DNA of 64,000 nt, taken from positions 1 to 64,000 of the forward strand of contig MZNV01001269.1 of NCBI GenBank assembly GCA_002081555.1, in the 5' to 3' direction. Below are positions 1-9,927 of the stretch, piece after piece (the stretch's first letter is position 1; every line of letters begins with the position of its first letter). The DNA is from Protostelium mycophagum. Taxonomy: Eukaryota; Evosea; Variosea; Protosteliida; Protosteliaceae. The notes beneath the pieces are model-generated. The model saw nothing but the letters and a program-made list of their open reading frames with translations, did not search any database and was not told where the DNA came from. A program made the translations under genes and the position numbers.

Positions 1-26
1 CATTTGGACACTTTTGGAAGCCACTG
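1..26. mobile_element. Right end of a Tc1/mariner-like MITE cut by the window edge
   Basis: Bases 6-26 match, in the same orientation, the right terminus of the complete MITE at 1724-1930 (GGACACTTTTGGAAGCCACTG), and a TA dinucleotide follows at 27-28. Only the terminus lies in the window, so the element's length and content are unknown. CAGTG termini with TA target duplications are typical of Tc1/mariner. Confidence 0.7.
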
Positions 27-439
27 TATCTCTCCTTAGCAGAAAACTCCATCTACAATTTGCAAATACCAGAAGATACAGATCTGTCTCAACTGACATT
101 TTTGGATATTCCATCTAATTTTGTGAGTTTTCATCTGAATTTTGATAAAATTCTGTATCAATAAGAATATTAGCTGGATGACACATCACTTCTCTAATAC
201 TATAGATTAACTTGACAGATCTTTGTATTGCCTTCAATTGGTTTTTGTTGCTTGGCCAATATGGGCTATCTACAACAGCTGCAAGTTTTTGATGGCTTGT
301 ATAATCACTTCTTAGGGGATTTGCCCCCACTATCTTCACTGTCAAACCTGCAGGTATATTGCCCTTTCCCATCATCATTTGACATGCAACAGATTCTCAA
401 ATTAGATGGAAACATCTATGGCAGCTTAGAAGCAAATAT

Positions 440-632
440 ATACAAAGAGGGTATCAAAAAAAGGAGACACAGAGACGGCAAGGATATTACTGCAGAATGA
501 AAGAGTCGATCCATCAACAAAACACAATTGCGCAATAAGAATAGCATCAGCGAATGGACATACAGAGATAGTGCAAATGTTACTTGCAGATAACAGAGTA
601 GATCCATCAGACTTGCATAATGAGGCAATCTG
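440..632 (+). pseudogene. Ankyrin-repeat protein fragment
   Basis: One plus-strand frame reads as about one and a half ankyrin repeats: GDTETARILLQ, NERVDPS, then AIRIASANGHTEIVQMLLA and DNRVDPS, ending at a TGA at 630-632. The DPS linker and the A-ASANGHTEIV-LLL pattern are the classic ankyrin helix-turn-helix core seen in large ankyrin families of protists. A stop lies just upstream in frame and no further repeats were found on either side, so this is a fragment or a single exon of an eroded gene. It lies among MITE ends and tandem duplications, which fits a decayed accessory region. No function can be assigned. Confidence 0.6.
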
Positions 633-689
633 AGTATTTAGGTTCTTTAATTAAGGATAAAGCTAAATGTTAACCATCTACACTGAGGA

Positions 690-1601
690 TTTTTTTTATT
701 TTCTGGGATGTGCTAAAACTTCTTTTCAAGCCATAAAGATGAATTCAGAGTTAGGCTGTGTTCAATCAGATATTGCATTGGTTAATATATAGATTAATAA
801 TATGAGGACATATGAAGCAACAGAGCAATATACAGGGCAATATTATACTTTATCATCATTTATACGGCTAAATTGTCCTGAATTTCCTTTTGTCTATCAT
901 TTGAATTCACAATTTGTGAAGTGGTGCAAGCTATTATTGCAGTCATGTTCCTTTTGCAGACTCATAGGCTCTTCATATTCACTGCTGTTGTCTTAGTATC
1001 TAGCAAATGGCTCATCCAGCCCAATCTTGCCCATTGTGATGGAGTTGTTTTTGTAGTTATCATAGATACAAGATTTAGAATATCTTAGATAAACTATTGA
1101 CCTAGAACTCAACAAGAACACAGATAGACCCAACAGTTATTTTTTTATTTTCTGGGATGTGCTGAAACTTCTTTTCAAGCCATAAAGATGAATTCAGAGT
1201 TAGGCTGTGTTCAATCAGTGAGTAATAGAAAGATATTGCATTGGTTAATATATAGATTAATAATATGAGGACATATGAAGCAACAGAACAACATACAGGG
1301 CAATATTACACTTTATCATCATTTATACAGCTAAATTGTCCTTATATTCCTTTTGTCTATCATTTGAATTCACAATTTGTGAAGTGGTGCCAGCTATTAT
1401 TGCAGTCATGTTCCTTTTGCAGACTCATAGGCTCTTCATATTCACTGCCGTTGTCTTAGTATCTAGCAAATGGCTCATCCAGCCCAATCTTGCCCATTGT
1501 GATAGAGTTGTTTTTGTAGTTATCATAGATACAAGATTTAGAATATCTTAGATAGACTATTGACCTAGAACTCAACAAGAACACAGATAGACCCAACAGT
1601 T
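690..1601. repeat. 463-bp tandem duplication, two copies
   Basis: Copy 1 (about 690-1138) and copy 2 (about 1140-1601) are nearly identical, differing by scattered substitutions and by about 14-15 extra bases in copy 2 after 1218 (reading GTGAGTAATAGAAAG). Both contain a 64-codon open frame (802-996 and 1265-1459) that differs by a few residues and shows no domain or codon pattern of a real gene. High identity indicates a recent segmental duplication of non-coding DNA. Confidence 0.85.
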
Positions 1602-1723
1602 GACAATTATATTATCACAGTATAACCAGCATTACTTGAAAAATGCCTTATGATAGACCAAAAAATAAAGATAATAAATGCCACAGCACATGCCACAATA
1701 TCATATCAAACTAAACTGATATA

Positions 1724-1930
1724 CAGTGGCTTCCAAAAGTGTCCACCGGATGTGATTATATTGAGTTCACACCATATGCATTGTCATAAAAATTTGATTT
1801 TTGACACTGACATGTATCTGACATGTGTATTGAGATCTGGGAAATTTCACTGAAAACTCATACTTGCAAGCAGATTTATAAGCATAATATTGCTCCTACA
1901 AAAACATCCGGACACTTTTGGAAGCCACTG
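1724..1930. mobile_element. Complete Tc1/mariner-type MITE
   Basis: A 207-bp element starts CAGTGGCTTCCAAAAGTGTC and ends with the inverted complement of that sequence. The two arms of about 28 bp differ by a small indel near CCGGATG. TA dinucleotides flank it at 1722-1723 and 1931-1932, as expected for Tc1/mariner integration. There is no transposase inside, so it is non-autonomous. A related terminus is at 1-26. Confidence 0.85.
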
Positions 1931-1932
1931 TA

Positions 1933-2235
1933 TGTCTTGCTGAGCTACAGAAATTAGGAAGGTCCCGTGGTATAAGTGTGGTTTTTACCACACTGCGTAG
2001 TTGCTGTTGTTCCAGAGTTTGGCCTAGCTGTTCTTTCTAGGGTGTAGGTGGTGGCACCTCTTTAAAGACAATGAAGTACTTGTTGACTCACAGTAAAAAA
2101 TGTTGTCTCAAGCTTAGAGATGGCAGGAATGGAACACAGGAGCAGTGAAGAAATAAAGAAGTCAAAACGCTACTGTGGTCTCAACTCTGTCTCTTCAGAC
2201 AGACTGAGGTATTAAGAGTTGTTGTGTTGTAGACA
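1933..2235. other. Intergenic stretch, nothing recognised
   Basis: Between the MITE and the 98-bp duplication I see no coding pattern, RNA gene or repeat on either strand. Confidence 0.5.
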
Positions 2236-2428
2236 GGATTGGGATGGCAGGTGCAATTAGTTGCTTGTCTACAACGCTGGATTTGCTGAAGCTCAACGCT
2301 TTGCTGTTTACTTGTGTTTTAATGTCGTTTTTGGATTGGGATGGCAGGTGCAATTAATTGCTTGTCTACAACGCTGGATTTGCCAAAGCTCAACACTTTG
2401 CTGCTACTTGTGTTTTAATGCTGTTTTT
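2236..2428. repeat. 98-bp tandem duplication, two diverged copies
   Basis: Copy 1 (about 2236-2331) and copy 2 (about 2334-2428) share GGATTGGGATGGCAGGTGCA, then the word GTCTACAACGCTGGATTTGC and the tail CTTGTGTTTTAATG, with several substitutions and a small indel. The open frame across them (2261-2587) follows from the repeat and does not look like a gene. Confidence 0.8.
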
Positions 2429-2585
2429 GCGACATGCCTGACAGTATCTGTCTTCAAATTCATCTATCATCAGCTGGGCCTCTTCACTCTGCACAGTATT
2501 TTTCCAAAAAAGCTACTCACACAGAAACCACCTAAACATGGAAAATGTAGAACTGCCAGGATACACATGCAATTCAGGCACGCCT

Positions 2586-2932
2586 AATAAATTCCAGCAC
2601 TGCAGGTGATAAGGGTGCCACCACTGCAACTAGAGGATCAGTCTTCTCTTCCCCATTTTTCTCTTCTGATGAGCTCTTAGATGATTGCTTATCTACCAGA
2701 TGTATTACACCAGAATCTGTTGACACATTTCTATCTCCTGTTCTGTCATTCTTCCTTCTGAACCAATGGCTTTAAAATTCACCAGAAATGGTGCATTTTG
2801 CCCATCCAAAGAGCGCTTGGTGCCATCTACAACTTGACAGTTTTGGGCACAAGGCGTGCAAAATAGATAAAGGCCTTTTGGGGCCTCTTGTTTCATTTCT
2901 CGACCCCAGAACAGCAGGTCATCCGAAATCAA
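2586..2932 (-). pseudogene. Unrecognised gene remnant or short gene
   Basis: The minus strand holds two protein-like stretches in different frames. The first, about 2932-2705, contains LLFWGREMKQEAPKGLYLFC and NAPFLVNFKAIGSEGR. The second, about 2715-2586, contains VIHLVDKQSS and PLVAVVAPLSPAVLEF and ends at a stop at 2586. No splice pair that joins them cleanly is evident, so this could be two exons with unusual sites or a frameshifted remnant of a cytosolic protein. I recognise no family. It sits at the boundary between the repeat-rich edge and the gene-dense part. Confidence 0.35.
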
Positions 2933-3132
2933 CGAAAATAAAGAGTATATCCCATATATTATTTATTACCAGATTAGAACTACAGAGAATCTTCCAATTC
3001 TACTGACGTCGCATCTGCACGCGTTAGGAAAATGGGAAGGACAATCCTCATAGTCGTCTCGGAGAATTCCACATTCGGTTTTCGTTTTGCTTTGAAACAA
3101 ACACACGACAACAGACATATCACATGTACAAT

Positions 3133-4351
3133 TCAAACGAATAAAATGGCTATATCTGTCGCGTATTTACTTATTTCAACGGCCATCATGTCTTGTGTCT
3201 TCTTCGATGTAACCTGAACAGAATCAGATCTTGAACAGACACGAGCATATACCTCAACATTAGGAGCTCTATATTGCATACAAGTCAATAACATCTCTAC
3301 TCTTTGTAATTTCTCTGCCAACGCTCGGTTCTCTGTCGCAGATCGCGCGACACTCTCGCGCAGTTTTGAGTTCTCTTCACATTGTTCATGGTACAGTTTT
3401 GACAGTTGATCGTTATGACATCTCAATTCATCCAGTTCAATGGACTTGATTACAGCCAGCCTAAATTCGTGAATTTTCAGGGTAAAATATTAAGAAATTT
3501 CTCCGAAAAATCTGGAACTCACCTCATCTCTGGGACGGGGTCGAGTTCATCGACATGGTACAAATTTTTGAGACTTTCAGACTCTTCAGCAACTGCCTGT
3601 TTTCTGTCATTCTACAAGTATCTCTACAACTCCTCCCGTTTTCATAAATGAATAAAAATATTGAAAAAAGCAGCGGCTCACCTTGCGCACCCAAAACTTA
3701 GTCCATTCAACCCAATTGGGTAATTTAGTATGCCCCCACACTCTAGTGATTAATTCTTCGTAAGAGATGTCTGTGTCCATCTATAATGATCAACAATGGT
3801 CCATAGCAAATATTGGCATCAAATTAAACATCAAAACATCCGTAGTGATGAACGCACCTTGCGCAATGCAGTACGACCCATGGCATCAACATCACCAACA
3901 CAATCATTGGGCTGAGAAGTTTTAAGAAAATGGTTTATTAAATTTTTCGTTGGATAGAATAAGAACATTGCTCACCTGTGTAACCCGTCTAAACCATGCT
4001 CTCAGTAATATTTTATCATCAATATCGGTCTCGTCTGTGGCTTCTATGGCGTCTATTAACTCATTTATACTCTGCAGTTCGTCGTGTGCGAATTTGTTTC
4101 TATCTTTAATGAGCTGATTGAGTTGGTGAAGGCCATCCATACCGGCAACTGAGGTCTGTAATTGTCATTTGTTTGCTCAAAAAGTTTTGAATAATCTCGA
4201 ATCTTGCCTCAATTTCTGCGGCCCAATTCTGTCGTGATTGCAAAGGAAAATGTTCATCCAATCTCTTGAATGGAAGCCATCCGTACAAAACCATGACATT
4301 ATGGCAAAATTCTCTGATCAACAGCTGTCTCCTCTGCTTCACTCCTTCCAT
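3133..4351 (-). CDS. Unrecognised protein with C-terminal coiled coil
   Basis: A minus-strand gene in about six exons. Exon 1 starts at ATG 4351 with MEGVKQRRQLLIREFCHNVM and continues LYGWLPFKRLDEHFP and WAAEIEARFEIIQNFL. Later exons read KFAHDELQSINELIDAIEA; then NDCVGDVDAMGRTALRK; then MDTDISYEELITRVWGH; then LKNLYHVDELDPVPEM. The last exon is a heptad-rich coiled coil (SKLYHEQCEENSKLRESVAR) ending at a stop at 3133. Introns are 40-75 nt with clear GTGAGY donors. One junction near 4150 needs a weak donor (GTTGCC), so the exon 1-2 join is uncertain. CTTTCATTTTCAG just before the ATG suggests a 5'UTR intron. No known family was recognised; a cytoskeletal or scaffold role would be a guess. 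Confidence 0.65.
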
Positions 4352-4442
4352 CTCAGGCCGTTTCTGAAAATGAAAGACCGATTCGTAAATTACGTAAGGT
4401 TTTATCTGCCGATTGATTTGATCACAAACAATCAGCAACGAA
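4352..4442. promoter_or_regulatory. Divergent 91-bp promoter interval
   Basis: The start codons of the minus gene (4351) and the plus gene (4443) are only 91 bp apart and point away from each other, so this interval must hold at least part of both promoters. No TATA-like or other named element stands out. Confidence 0.5.
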
Positions 4443-4926
4443 ATGGAAAAGAACAGCTCTGGCGAAGAGTTATTAATAGACCTCAATCTCAAGCAGATCG
4501 TAGAAGATATACAGTCGATCGACGATGTTCAATTGTTGAGTGCCATAACCTCTGGAACATCGAGAGGCAACCTCTCGCTGAATTCCTCAGTTTCAAATGG
4601 TAAGGACATGCTTACAATAGAATCTTCTAATGTGACAAGACCGTATCGCCTCTGGAACACCACCACGACCCATTGTCCACAAAGAACCAGATGAGCTCAG
4701 ACAACAGATACAGAGACGTCAGAAAACAAGTGGAGACCAGTTAACTCTATTATCAGAATTCTACACCAGCAGCTCCAAACAATTCTCGACCATCTCCTCG
4801 TGGAAGAGCAGATCATCTGCAGACATACCATCCTCTTTGCAGAAGATAGAAGAATTGAGGAAGGATGTTGATGAGCTCCTGTCCAATACAATGAAGAAGG
4901 AGATCACGATTGGATCGACCGATTGA
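4443..4926 (+). CDS. Small unrecognised protein, about 150 residues
   Basis: Two exons: 4443 to about 4600 begins MEKNSSGEELLIDLNLKQIV, and after an intron of about 40 nt (GTAAGG...GACAAG) the frame continues as DRIASGTPPRPIVHKEPDEL. The second half is Ser-rich and ends in a predicted helix (IEELRKDVDELLSN) before the TGA at 4924-4926. The protein is acidic and polar, with no signal peptide or membrane segment. It resembles small coiled-coil adaptor subunits in style, but I do not recognise the family. Its last 23 bases overlap the 3' end of the MKS1 coding region on the other strand. Confidence 0.6.
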
Positions 4927-7276
4927 GGGATCTCTTTGCCTCCAAGCGGAATTGGGCCCTCTGAAGAGCAGTCATTGCGGTATTCCTCTCTTTCTTTTTG
5001 GTTTGTGAGAGTGTGAAGTCTTCTTCCATCTCTCCAATGGTACATAAACGTGCGCTGGACGGTGCTTTCACTGGTCTCGTCTTTATATCCCTTCTGTATT
5101 TCAGACAATCTCCAACAATTCACCAGTGCTGAAATGCTCCAACGAAAGATGTACTTACTGATTCAAAGTGGCGACATTAAGATGTACAGTGATCTTTCCT
5201 GACGTCTCTGTTCGAAAACCAAATCGATTAAGCAGATCATCGCTTTCCAAAGTGGGGTTCATGTCGAGGAGCCCAATCTTCATCATCAGCGGCATGATGA
5301 TAAACATACCCCACCTGTTGTGTTGGACGTGTGAGATACCTGATATCCTCCAGCTCTGGGGTTGCACCGATGAAGAATGATCTCATTTTCGTGTAAAATG
5401 ATACATTAGCCGTCCATGTACTCAGCTCTAAATCATGATAACCTAATCGAAGCTCAACATTGGATGTGAAGAGATACTACTGACCTGGCTGCAATGGAAT
5501 ATCTGTCCAACCGTATCCTTCTACTCTTCTGCGGTCCCAATAGTCAAGGCTGTTGACCTGTGCCCTTTTAATAACTTATTCATGATTTGTGAATATAAAA
5601 ATTGTTTTTCTCGTGCTTGTTTTGGGTGACTTTTGTGACTTTTTGGCATTTTTTGTGTCCTTTTTGAGATTTTTTATGTTTTTGGAGATTTTTTGGTTTT
5701 TTGGAGATTTATTCCCATTTCTGGATATCCCACAGAAAAATCTCACCTGAAAATATAATTTAGGTGGTGAGTATACAGACAGTTCGGCCTCCAACTCTGC
5801 AACCAGTGGCATTCCAAAATAATTTATCGGTCTAAGCGGGCTCTCTCGTGTTGATGCAACAGAGATCTGTGTGACACCAGAGGTGGGTTGATTGCTGATG
5901 CTTCTCCATGAGTTTCCCATGTCAATCCAATATTCTATGTATCTATGCAATGTCAGAAATTCTTACCGTAAATTTTCACGGTAATCACCGTGATCTTTTT
6001 TGCGACGACGGCAAAGCCGCAACCACTAATGCATTTTCTAGAATTCTAATAGTATTTGATTGACTCACAAGTTGTCATTCTCGAAGCCAGAAGTGGAGTG
6101 TATCTGTCCAAACATGTACAGTTGTTTCATGGTGGAAGTGGGTAACAGGAATGAATGATCGTTTAAAATATTCTTGTCTGTACGGCGAAGAAATGTCTCG
6201 TTCAAGTTATTCGTTGCTGTCTGGCGTTTGGGTTCTGTAGATTATTAATCTCTCAATCAAAGTTATGTGCACAGGGAAATACCTGACCGCCTTGAAGGAG
6301 GGGGTGGTGGTACGTAAACCCCTTCTGATATGTTCTCTATGATAAATTCAAATTTATCTCCCTCTGGTGAAGTGAAGGTGTACGGCTGTTTTGTGTCGCT
6401 GTCTCCTTCTGTATTTATGGACAAACCGGGTCTCATCTGCAGAGTATTGTCCTCATAACCCCTGATGTAGCATAGAAGATATTCGTCCCAAGATGCAAAG
6501 TCATCTTCATCATCTATGGCGCTCAATATCCCTGACCGTCGTTTTCTCAAATAAACACGATCTTTGAAAATATGTACAGAAGTATAGATTCTGTTGTATT
6601 TAATATAATCACTTCACCTTCGTCCTTGAGATAAGATTTTGATCTTTTCGATTCCAACACTCTCTCGCTTGGCATTCCGAATAAGATCATCATCTCTTCA
6701 TGAGGCTCAACAACACCGGTGGTTCTATCATCCCATTTCGTCTTCGGCTCCTCTCCGACTACCAATTTAAGACATGATTTTGATGTGGCAAAGTGTACAG
6801 CGAGAAAAATTCTTCGATATGAATATGATTAATGTGATACCTCTCTCGATGCTGTGCCTCCGTCGAAATCTCGGAACACCAAGGTATGTGGAAGCGAGTT
6901 GTGATTTTGATTGTGTCCTCGATGTGGTCAATCTCCTTTGCATCTCTCCAGTAGGCGGTTCATCATCCTCATCTACAAAAGTATACAGCCTGGCCTGCCC
7001 TCCTATCCTCTCATCTTCTGGCACCGCGATCTGTTGTTTTTGGGATCATGATGATGTTTTAATAACCACCTTCTCTTGCCAACCGATGACAGCTTTCCAT
7101 TCACTTGGCTCATCGAACCTGTCTTCTTTTTCAAGGCGCGATTTTGTTTCGGTACTGAGACGAACTCTTCTGACGGTAAATCTGAGCTTCAAATTCTGAA
7201 TTGGTTCTTGTGATCGATAATGAACGGTCGCTGCTGTTTCAGCTTTTATGCGGTGCAGTTTACCGGCTCCACTCAT
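4904..7276 (-). CDS. MKS1: Meckel syndrome type 1 protein (B9 domain)
   Basis: MKS1 is a B9-domain protein of the ciliary transition zone, part of the tectonic/MKS complex that gates entry to the cilium. The first exon (MSGAGKLHRIKAETAATV, then YRSQEPIQNLKLR) aligns with the YRSRDPVRNLRLR start of animal MKS1, followed by AVIGWQEK, the equivalent of IVIGWQEK. Further exons give RLYTFVDEDDE, the B9-type core (PINYFGMPLVAELEAEL, LYFQ, RRVEGYGWTDIPLQPG), FFIGATPELEDIRYL, and RFGFRTETSGKITVHL (animal: RFGLRTETTGTVTFRL). After intron GTAAGTACATC the last exon reads FTLSQTKKKERN and ALQRAQFRLEAKRSLN, matching the basic C-terminal helix, and stops at 4904. About 10 exons. The start is the only ATG in frame. 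The organism should therefore build a cilium. Confidence 0.9.
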
Positions 7277-7372
7277 TGTCTATCGAGCCTCATGCATCTG
7301 ATGTGAAAGATGGAGTCGCAGAGGCGCGAATCTGCGAGATCATGGTGATGTGATTTCAAATAGAGGATCCCG

Positions 7373-9740
7373 ATGCAAGCACGATTGTCTGTCCAGAACA
7401 ATCTTCTGCTCTCTGTCAATTTTTCAGAGAGGTGGTCTTCCTCAGTTAAAAATTTGGGGGTAAAATGGAAGCCACCATTAGTTCAGGCGGACACCCCAGC
7501 GAAGGAGATAGAGAAGGCAAGTACTTCTTGCTATATACCTGTCTCACTCCTGATTAAATTCAGCTGATCTCCACTCAACGCAGCACCTCAGTCCTCTCTG
7601 ACGTGAGTTGAAACATAATTCAAGACAATCTTTTTGATCACCATCAGATAGCACAAGCTCTCTTCTTTTATAAAAGGGATTCGGAAGCCACTCAAGTCTG
7701 TCTCTTTATTTCGATGGCGATTCTAATGGTGACGACAGATCACTGAACGTCTCCTTGCAACAGAGAAACACATCTCTAAATACGACACCAAATTGTTGTC
7801 AGCGTGGGCTCGCTCAACAACCAAGCTCAAGAATTCAAATGATGCCTTGAGATTACTGAACATAGTTCTGCACGACAAGCACTATTACAACACCTCAATG
7901 TATAATGAGGTACTAGCATCTCCCATCATTTGTACACTCTTAAAATCTATTTTAATGAAAACAGACCATTGAGGCATTGATGGCAAGTGGCCATCACCAA
8001 AAGGCTTTTCAACTATTAACGGACTCCTCCATAAATTTTAAGCCGAATGGAAAGACATTCGACACGTTGACGAGATTATCGACGAGCGAGGAACAATTAG
8101 ATAAGGCCGTAGAGACATCCATCGCATGCGGGTCGGTTGATCAGATCTCCATCTCATACTTTGACTTTTGTTGGTGTTGTTGGTACAGTGAAAAATAATC
8201 ATGAGGCTCGTCTATACCTGCAGCTCTGCTGCGACAGTCACAAACGTAAAAAAAATTTATAAAATTGATGCATCTATTTTACAAATGTAAAAATAATTTC
8301 TTATTTGCTTAAAGAAATAAAAAAATACAACAATTTTTTTTATTTAAGATTCTGAATCAAGAAAGGTTCCCATGGACACCAAAATTTCATGCCACAGTCG
8401 TGTCATCTTACTTCAGAGTGAATGCAATACAAAAGGCAAAAGAGTATGAGCAGGTAAATAATCATGTCTACATCAACTTCTTAATGATCCAATCAAAAAC
8501 TGATCATTGGAAGATGATGCCCTTTGATAGTTTGAGCGTCGATGATTGGAACATAACTCTGTCATCATGTCTTAATGGTGGGGATCTTACAGAGGCAAGA
8601 AGCATCTTGCGCAAGGTGAAATCATGATTTGTATCATTGATCTGACATTAAAAGATGCAAGATCGAGAGATCCGAGTCGCTCATGGCAACATTAAGAGGA
8701 TGATGCATCACATCAGTTTAACCGATGACATTGCCCAATTGAACACGTTCTGGAACAATTGTAGATTGAATTTATTCCAAGGTTATCCTCCGAAAAGGTG
8801 GACATTTACTAATTTTATGGCGTGGTCCAATTAACAGGATCTGGTTGTTTTACTCGGTTACAAACCGTGATTTTCAGGGTAACGAACGAGTTTTCTGGGT
8901 GTTAGAAAACAAACACATCTGCAAGGACACATTGAATAATATCTATTACCTGATCGCGTTGCATCATGTTGACAATTCAGTGTCTCTTTCATCCAAATAA
9001 AACTTTTCTTCGAAAAATCATAAAAATAAATCACTGAATTACGTAATAAAATATAAATTGACCTGTACAGTCTGTACATGTCCGCTCTCTCTGCGGCAGA
9101 GAGAATGGCCAGCCCTTCCTTATGCTGCAAAATCTTCACACAGATACAAAGACTGAAGCATCCACTATCGGCACAAGAATACGACAAATTGATCTCCACT
9201 TGTATAAACTCCGCATTGCGCAGCGGCCAGGGAGGGGTGAGACCTTGATACCTGTCAGAGATTGACAGATGTCAGATCACCGTGAGAGACATCGCGGAAG
9301 TTGTCAGTAACGTGTCACGAGTAGAGGGTATCAGCACAACCGTTGCCGTTTTGAAAAGTAACAAAAATGTCATCATGAATGAGAAGGGCGTTGATCAGGT
9401 TAGTTTGCTTTTTTAATATTTATTTCAGACAAACTTTGGGAAAATTCATTCAATTTCTGTTTTTTACACCCATCTACACTGATGTTTACAACGCTGTCTA
9501 CAATACCACATACTACAGAAAGAATTACGTGAATACTTTGCATGATTTTTAAACTGATCCTCTCAGACGGTCAGAGATGCATTGATCAAGATGAGCATCA
9601 GATGTTTCTCTTCTGAGATGTGGTTCAATCGCAGCATGGAAGAGGTGTCTACATTATTGGCATCGCAGACAACAGAGGATAAGAAGGTGGCTGCCAGGCA
9701 GCTGACAGAGCTGTTCAAACAACTGCACATAAATGCGTGA
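7373..9740 (+). CDS. PPR-like, probably organellar, helical-repeat protein
   Basis: A plus-strand gene with many short introns, starting MQARLSVQNNLLLSVNFSER, a basic and hydroxylated N-terminus without acidic residues that looks like a mitochondrial targeting peptide. Exons contain paired-helix repeats of pentatricopeptide style: YNETIEALMASGHHQKAFQL, WNITLSSCLNGGDLTEARSI, then MSALSAAERMASPS and EYDKLISTCINSALRSG. The last exon runs TVRDALIKMSIRC to LTELFKQLHINA and TGA at 9738-9740. Eukaryotic PPR proteins bind organellar RNA, so a role in mitochondrial RNA processing or the mitoribosome is inferred. Exon joins between 8200 and 9250 were only partly resolved, and other helical-repeat families are possible. 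Confidence 0.5.
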
Positions 9741-9927
9741 TTCTTGTCTATTTGCTGCGTCTGGAGCTCAACTGGTTTGAGATTGCGATTTGTATAGTAC
9801 AATTACAACTCAATCGGAAATGTCAAAATCCTTAACGAGCGTTCATGAACGTTAAGCTACCGCGAATATTTTGAATTCTTGGAATTCTGAGAATGAACAA
9901 ACAGAAGATATTGGTTTTTTTTTTCCG

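Noticed and set aside
802-1551. Paired 64-codon frames in the 463-bp duplication as a duplicated gene
   Set aside because: The frames are short, hydrophobic and low in information, and their similarity is explained by DNA-level duplication. No family match was seen.
4761-5123. Long minus-strand open frame (YKDETSESTVQRTFMYHWRD...) as the MKS1 C-terminus
   Set aside because: Splicing with donor GTAAGTACATC and acceptor ACAG at about 5104 gives a different frame whose product (ALQRAQFRLEAKRSLN) matches the basic C-terminal helix of MKS1. The long frame is a shadow.
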